Part shown: positions 59,396-64,000 of the stretch, piece by piece
How positions within the stretch are numbered: position 1 is the first letter of the stretch
Layout of the letters: each line of letters opens with the position of its first letter
Source: Deferribacteres bacterium
Lineage (GTDB): Bacteria > Zhuqueibacterota > Zhuqueibacteria > Zhuqueibacterales > Geothermadaptataceae
Length of the DNA stretch: 64,000 bases
Assembly: GCA_020633675.1 (NCBI GenBank)
Contig: JACKDE010000005.1
Span: 62,001-126,000, forward strand
Direction of reading: 5' to 3'
The notes under the pieces: generated by a model
Told to the model about the DNA's origin: nothing
The model's database searches: none
The model's input: only the letters and a program-made list of their open reading frames with translations
Made by a program: the position numbers and the translations under genes

Positions 59396-60775
59396 CTATT
59401 CGTTTGCTAACTTCTCCCCCGATCTGGATGTAACATGCAATGAATAAAACGGGTCTTGATGGTCATTGATCCATTGATCCAGTTTCTTTACGAGATCCTG
59501 CTTGACCTCAGCGTACATTGGATCTGCTGCCAGATTATGCAGCTCGTGCGGATCACTTCTCAAGTCGTATAGTTCATCTCCCCAGCGAATATGCCGATTG
59601 AGCTTGAAATCCCTGCTGCGAATCATTCGAATCGGATTTACCCAGAGCTGTTTACTGTAATATTGGCTGATGACAAACTCACGGGGCTTGTACTTTTCCG
59701 GATTTAAAAACAGCGGTGCCAACGAAATGCCGTGAGATTCCTTAATCGGCAGACCGCAGAATTCGCGAATGGTCGGAGCAATATCGACATTGACCACGTC
59801 GATATCTTTTTCCCACCGCGGAGCGATTTTGGCCTGTAGCTCCGGGACACGGATCATGAGCGGAATGCGAACCATCTGCTCATACATAAACGGGCCTTTA
59901 AATATGAGCTTGTGCCGGGTATCCATATCGCCATGGTCTGATGTAATGATAACGATGGTGTTATCCCACTCACCCTGTCGCCTCAGTTCATCTACAAGCG
60001 TCCCTACATTCTGGTCATACAAACTGGTCTTGCTTCGGTAGCAGTCCCGGTATTGCTCCCAATCTTCGCGTGACTGGCCATGAATCGCTTTCCCCTGATC
60101 TTCTTCCATGAATTGGATCTGAATGGGAGGCTTGCCCTCGAAGGTTTCATTTTTCCAGGAATGTGGCATCGGGACCTCGTCGCGTTCTGCATCATGCTGC
60201 TTGAAATGATAGATGTCGTGGGGATTGTTGAGCGACACAAACAAGGCAAAGGGCTTTTGCCTGTCGCGTTTGGTCTTGAGGAAAGCGAGTGCGCCGGCTT
60301 CTGCCTTCGGATCATCGATCAAGAAATCATGATGATCCCAGCCGGCTGTCGCGATCGCTTTTTTGCCTAAATGCCATTTGCCGTAGTAGCCGGTTGTGTA
60401 ACCGGCGTCCTGCAATTCCTTACCAATGGTTGGCAAGGCCAGCGAGTTGCCGCCTGCAGCGCCGATGTTGCCGATGACTGTGGTTGTGCTTGGATAGAAT
60501 CCGGTTAAGAGAGAAGACCGGCTCGGTGAGCACTGCGGGGTCGTGCAGAAGCTGCGCTCAAATACCATACTCTCTTCGGACAGAGCATCGAGATGAGGAG
60601 TATCGAAAAAGGGGTCCATGAATCCCATGGCCTGCCAGTGCTGCTGATCGGAAAAAATGAGCAGGATATTAGGCTTCTCTATTTTCCCCGCAGCAGTCTG
60701 CTCCCAAATTGCAATGCCCATGATGGTAGCGACAGCTGTGACAGTTACTATCTTGATGAATACGTTTCGAATCAC
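59396..60775 (-). CDS. Exported sulfatase (CSPSR type)
   Basis: This sulfatase has about 459 residues. Modified Cys lies in PQCSPSRSSLLTGFYP, calcium ligands in LIFSDQQHWQAMG, and GYYGKWHLGKK and SDHGDMDTRHKLIFKGP follow. It resembles choline-sulfatase and heparan N-sulfatase-like enzymes. The best start is a GTG at 60775, with AGAGGA 6 nt upstream. The ATG two codons earlier (60781) abuts that Shine-Dalgarno. The N-terminus is a signal anchor or signal peptide (VIRNVFIKIVTVTAVATIMG). Confidence 0.91.
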   Translation of the reverse strand: MIRNVFIKIVTVTAVATIMGIAIWEQTAAGKIEKPNILLIFSDQQHWQAMGFMDPFFDTPHLDALSEESMVFERSFCTTPQCSPSRSSLLTGFYPSTTTVIGNIGAAGGNSLALPTIGKELQDAGYTTGYYGKWHLGKKAIATAGWDHHDFLIDDPKAEAGALAFLKTKRDRQKPFALFVSLNNPHDIYHFKQHDAERDEVPMPHSWKNETFEGKPPIQIQFMEEDQGKAIHGQSREDWEQYRDCYRSKTSLYDQNVGTLVDELRRQGEWDNTIVIITSDHGDMDTRHKLIFKGPFMYEQMVRIPLMIRVPELQAKIAPRWEKDIDVVNVDIAPTIREFCGLPIKESHGISLAPLFLNPEKYKPREFVISQYYSKQLWVNPIRMIRSRDFKLNRHIRWGDELYDLRSDPHELHNLAADPMYAEVKQDLVKKLDQWINDHQDPFYSLHVTSRSGEKLANE

Positions 60776-60869
60776 ATGCATTCCTCTGGATTAACGGCCC
60801 ACAAAATCGCCTGACAATAGAAAATGGCGGAATTGCCAGCCCGGTTTGACGCTTTTGCTATGGCTTTGG

Positions 60870-61622
60870 CTAAGCCAATTTGCTTGCGATATACACACCA
60901 TAGCTGTAGTGAGTTTTAAATTTCTCGTACAGCTTAATTTCTCGACTTTCTTCTTCTATTATTGCACTTGCGGCTTCACTATTTCCGTTCCGGCCAAGGA
61001 AATCTTTAAAGCTGTTCTGCATCGGTCGATAATAATTTTCCATCCAGCAATGCTCTGGCAAAACAAAATAGCCAACCGGAGAATAGCCGTTCGTTTCCAG
61101 TACGCGAATCTTTGATGATGCTACATCTATTTCGGAGTAAGCATCATCCCAATATTTTTGAAGTTCCGGCGGACGTGAATCTGTAGTCCAGGTGATCTCC
61201 GAAACAACTAATAGTCCGCCCAATTTCAGATAGCGGTTCCAGTCCTTTACCCCTCTTTCGAAACCAATATTGTATATCGCTCCTTCAGACCAGATAATAT
61301 CAAATTCCCTATCTCCAAAGGGCAAATTATCCATTGAGCAGCAAAGGGTCGATATTTTTTGCGAAAGCCCCAAGTTTTGGGCCCTATTTTCAAGTACGTC
61401 AAGAAAATCCTGAAAGAAGTCCACAGCCGTAATCTGAGCATTCAACTGTTTCGCCAGCACCAAAGTGGAAGCCCCGGTTCCACAGCCTATGTCGGCAATT
61501 TTCAATGGCGCAGATCGATCTATCATCGAAAGGCCGATGGCCAATTCCGTCTCGGCATCACCGCCTGGGCCTTGCCGATTTGTACCTTTGTGAAGGTCTA
61601 TTAAAAGCTGATAATCTTCCAC
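60870..61622 (-). CDS. Class I SAM-dependent methyltransferase
   Basis: This protein has about 250 residues. Motif I is LKIADIGCGTGASTLVLA, followed by ITAVDFFQDFL and FDIIWSEGAIYNIGFERG, typical of UbiE/small-molecule methyltransferases; no substrate motif is visible. The SD-supported start is GTG at 61622 (AAGGA 7 nt upstream), while the ATG at 61646 has no clear site. It is the only cytoplasmic enzyme without an obvious glycan role in this run of exported enzymes and sits 88-90 bp from the neighbouring sulfatase. Likely role: methylation of a small molecule. Confidence 0.82.
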   Translation of the reverse strand: MEDYQLLIDLHKGTNRQGPGGDAETELAIGLSMIDRSAPLKIADIGCGTGASTLVLAKQLNAQITAVDFFQDFLDVLENRAQNLGLSQKISTLCCSMDNLPFGDREFDIIWSEGAIYNIGFERGVKDWNRYLKLGGLLVVSEITWTTDSRPPELQKYWDDAYSEIDVASSKIRVLETNGYSPVGYFVLPEHCWMENYYRPMQNSFKDFLGRNGNSEAASAIIEEESREIKLYEKFKTHYSYGVYIASKLA

Positions 61623-61746
61623 GCGCTTATCCTTATCTCCAAGCATGAAATAATATCAAAAGACGGGTCTGTCCCTTAGCATCATTTTGCAGAGTGTCGG
61701 AAGAGGTCTATTCTTATCAAAGCTGGCTTGAGCGTCCATGTCACGA

Positions 61747-61890
61747 TTACCGCTCACCGCGGCGTTGGTGGGCGGGCCGTTCTTCTTCCGGCGGGAACTC
61801 GGTCGGCAGAGCATCGCCAACCATGCCCAGCGACTGGATCGTCATCAAGCCATACTGCACGGCGCCGTTGGTTCCCACCAGGCCAGACTC
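61747..61890 (-). pseudogene. Possible C-terminal remnant of an unidentified gene
   Basis: Directly after the sulfatase stop, a different frame reads IDESGLVGTNGAVQYGLMT, then SLGMVGDALPTEFPPEEERP and AHQRRGER-stop. The composition looks coding, but no ribosome binding site or complete start is seen. It may be a remnant or chance. Confidence 0.25.
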
Positions 61891-63364
61891 ATCGATTGGA
61901 TTCGCCGCTTTGCTTTAAATCTTTGCTGCGCTGGACAAGAAAGCGCTCGTGCATTGCGGTGACAATCACAGGATGCTGTGCGGCAATGTCGTGCTGTTCT
62001 TTCGGATCATCTTTTACATTGAAGAGCTGCCAGACGTCAGCACTTGCAGGTTCACCCTGTCCGTATTTCACAATTTTCCAATCTTCGAAACGCAACGCCC
62101 AGCGGTTGGTCTGGCGGTTCCAGATCCAGTAGAGATCGCGTTTTTGGAGCGAGCCATCAGCAAAGACAATTCCCGAAATATCCACACCATCCCAGGGAAT
62201 TGGCGTCTGCGGCTGGTAGTCCAACAGATTCGCCAGAGTCGGAAACCAGTCGATAATGTGCACGCGATCAGCGATCTGCTTCGGAGCGATTTTGCCGGGC
62301 CAATTGGCAAAGGCCGGCACATGAATGCCGCCTTCCCACACGTCTGACTTGATACCTCGCATGGGAAGCGGCTGGTTGAAATCGGTTAGCAAAAGATCGT
62401 CGGGATAGGCGTTGCCGGGCCAGTTGACCTGCGGGCCGTTGTCGGACGAGAACAGAATCAGCGTGTTTTGGCGTTGCCCCGTGCGTTCGAGCGCCGCGAC
62501 GATTTCGCCAATTGCATGGTCGAGGTGATAGGCTGCCGCCAAAAGCAGGCGCTTTTCCGGATCCGGCTCGCTCTGGATTTTGCCATCGGGGTCGTTGAAC
62601 CACTGAATTTTATCTTCGTTGCGCCAGCGATCGGGCTTCTGCGGATCGAGCTGCGTGGGCTGATCCACAAACTCGCCGCGCTCATCCAGCGGTGTGTGGA
62701 CGGCATTGAAGGGAAGGTAGAGAAAGAAAGGTTGTTCGCGCTTTCTCTCGATGAACCTCACGGCTTCCTGCATCACCAAATCGGTCGCATGCACGCCATT
62801 ATCGCTACCATCGATGGGCTTGTGGTCGCGATGCCAGGCTTCGTAGAACTCGCCGGTGCGATAGTGGTGATCGTACATGCCGACAGCTCCGGTGAATGAG
62901 CCGTAGCTGTGGTCAAAGCCAAAATGGTTGGGGCCATGCTCCGGGGATGAACCCAGGTGCCATTTGCCGCACAAAAAGGTCTCGTAACCGGAGGCCTGAA
63001 ACATGCTCGCAATCGTGGGCGTGCCGATGGGAAAAGCAGGCTCGTTGGTTGCCTGCAGCACATGCGGGCCGAAGCGTCCGGGATAGCGCCCGGTCAGCAG
63101 GGCAACCCGGCTGGGCGTGCATTGCGGCATAACGTAATGGTTAACAAACGTCACGCCGTTCGCAGCCAGTTTGTCGAGATGCGGCGTGTAAACTTTCGGA
63201 TTGTTGTAGCCGATGTCGGCCCAGCCCTGGTCGTCGCTGAGAAGAATGATCACATTGGGTTGTTCAGGTACAGGCGGGCTGTCGCCACATTGCAGAAACA
63301 GGATGGCGGCCGCCACCAGGCCGACTTTTCTCCCTACCAAACGAGAAATTGGGCTTCGGTTCAT
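61889..63364 (-). CDS. Sulfatase, arylsulfatase B-like, putative lipoprotein
   Basis: This 491-residue type I sulfatase starts MNRSPISRLVGRK. A hydrophobic stretch ends FLQCG, so C26 could be lipidated, although the residue at -1 is unusual. The core has VIILLSDDQGWADIGYNN, C82 in PQCTPSRVALLTGRYPGR, FLCGKWHLGSSPEHGPNHFG, and FSSDNGPQVNW. The pattern resembles GalNAc-4-sulfatase/arylsulfatase B-like enzymes. It is the first gene of the minus-strand glycan block, with no strong ribosome binding site at the ATG. Confidence 0.92.
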   Translation of the reverse strand: MNRSPISRLVGRKVGLVAAAILFLQCGDSPPVPEQPNVIILLSDDQGWADIGYNNPKVYTPHLDKLAANGVTFVNHYVMPQCTPSRVALLTGRYPGRFGPHVLQATNEPAFPIGTPTIASMFQASGYETFLCGKWHLGSSPEHGPNHFGFDHSYGSFTGAVGMYDHHYRTGEFYEAWHRDHKPIDGSDNGVHATDLVMQEAVRFIERKREQPFFLYLPFNAVHTPLDERGEFVDQPTQLDPQKPDRWRNEDKIQWFNDPDGKIQSEPDPEKRLLLAAAYHLDHAIGEIVAALERTGQRQNTLILFSSDNGPQVNWPGNAYPDDLLLTDFNQPLPMRGIKSDVWEGGIHVPAFANWPGKIAPKQIADRVHIIDWFPTLANLLDYQPQTPIPWDGVDISGIVFADGSLQKRDLYWIWNRQTNRWALRFEDWKIVKYGQGEPASADVWQLFNVKDDPKEQHDIAAQHPVIVTAMHERFLVQRSKDLKQSGESNR

Positions 63365-63889
63365 ATTTTATTCCATTTAGGCGAGCATCGTGTTTAGCGC
63401 GTCCAGTTCCGGCGCCAAACGAAGGACTGGCTCGCGGCTATAAATTGAAATTTTCGCGCCAGGATGGCATCCGGTTGACGAGTGTGGAAAAAATATCCCG
63501 ATCCACTGCTACAATGTCAAGGGAAAACAGGCAGATACACTTGGGGCGTACCGCGCTTGCCGCAAACGCGAGCGGCTGTTTCGCAATAGACAAATTTCCC
63601 GGCTATTCACGTGTTTATGTGCAGGAATTGGTTGGTGGGTGCTCATTCTGATTCGTTGACTGCAATAGCTCGCCGATTCGATAGCTGCCCTCCGTTTTTA
63701 TGCACGGCGTGCTGTTGACAGAGTGGCCTTGGGGTGGCTCTGCATATCAAATGAGCCAGTTATGCAGGAAATGATATCGTGCAATCGAGGGTGGTGGCCT
63801 CACTTATCCGGCAAAGGCTGTATAGCTTTGGAGCTTGCGGACCATTTCCACCCTGATCCGGCACTTCTGGAGATCTTGGCATTTGCAGT
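63365..63889. other. Intergenic stretch without recognisable features
   Basis: No gene, terminator or clear repeat is visible. Any promoter for the sulfatase at 61889-63364 would lie near its left end. Confidence 0.5.
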
Positions 63890-64000
63890 TTAAGCGGCAA
63901 TCGCTTTCCACAAGCTCGTGGCCGCAACTTCGCGAGCGTAATCAGCAAAGTCTTTTGGTGGACGCCCGAGGGCGCGTTGAATTCCATCGTTTACATGTGC
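63890..64000 (-). CDS. NmrA-like NAD(P)-binding oxidoreductase, C-terminal end
   Basis: The last 36 codons before a TAA are visible and the rest lies beyond the window. The sequence runs DGIQRALGRPPKDFADYARE and ends VAATSLWKAIAA. The phrase xxALGRPPxxFADYxR is the usual C-terminal end of NmrA-like NAD(P)H-binding (atypical short-chain dehydrogenase) proteins. Family assignment rests only on this short tail. Confidence 0.7.
   Translation of the reverse strand, partial: AHVNDGIQRALGRPPKDFADYAREVAATSLWKAIAA

Noticed and set aside
61738..61962. Plus-strand transposase-like short frame
   Set aside because: Arginine-rich composition suggested a transposase remnant, but no IS family motif or inverted repeats were found.
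63760..63987. 75-codon minus-strand frame near the window end
   Set aside because: The neighbouring frame carries the recognisable NmrA-like C-terminus, so this one is out of frame with the real gene.
1..64000. tRNA, rRNA and prophage genes
   Set aside because: I looked for conserved tRNA ends, rRNA cores, integrases and phage structural genes and saw none.

Overview
The window looks like a chromosomal segment of a Gram-negative bacterium of the FCB lineage, perhaps a Calditrichota, Ignavibacteria or KSB1-type candidate phylum. The clues are a C-terminal type IX secretion sorting domain of the NFPNPFNPETT type on a carboxypeptidase, many lipoprotein signal peptides, a bacillithiol synthase (BshC), a monomeric B12-dependent ribonucleotide reductase, large duplicated FtsX/MacB-like permeases and sulfatase-rich carbohydrate genes. 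The phylum placement is inference. There are no rRNA or tRNA genes, CRISPR arrays, or recognisable integrases or intact transposases. Region 1 (1-17,400) is mostly housekeeping. On the minus strand it has rplM-rpsI (TTG start, clear promoter, terminator) followed by the start of rpsB, then an agmatinase, a secreted M14 carboxypeptidase and a lipoprotein serine hydrolase. A TraB/GumN-like lipoprotein is on the plus strand. A small AT-rich islet follows, with a DUF2283 pair and a stand-alone DUF4062 protein. Next is nrdJ (minus) with two NrdR-box-like palindromes far upstream, and divergent to it a stand-alone archaeal-type threonyl-tRNA synthetase editing domain coupled to bshC. A second serine hydrolase and a lipoprotein MsrA-MsrB fusion complete the region. 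Region 2 (17,400-43,760, plus strand) is a tandem array of nine paralogous permeases of about 790-810 residues. Each has two FtsX/MacB halves and no ATPase partner in the window. A PQQ-type beta-propeller protein, a LolA-like periplasmic protein and a TfoX-like small protein interrupt the array. Two neighbouring copies share a nearly identical block of about 420 bp spanning the gene end, the spacer and the next gene start, which points to recent duplication or gene conversion. Region 3 (43,800-63,364, all minus strand) starts with an aldo/keto reductase and small membrane proteins and becomes a carbohydrate-degradation locus. It encodes a GH78-type alpha-L-rhamnosidase, a GH95-type alpha-L-fucosidase, four exported Cys-type sulfatases, an MFS transporter, a secreted protein of unknown family and a methyltransferase. 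Together these fit breakdown of a sulfated fucose- and rhamnose-containing glycan. No SusC/SusD pair and no sulfatase-maturation enzyme is visible. The window ends in the C-terminus of an NmrA-like oxidoreductase. Intergenic spaces carry many short dispersed repeats: heptamer tandem arrays, a REPIN-like element with 10-bp terminal inverted repeats, clusters of 13-bp palindromes and several two- or three-copy degenerate elements. One sulfatase seems to start at AUU or AUC behind a perfect Shine-Dalgarno sequence.
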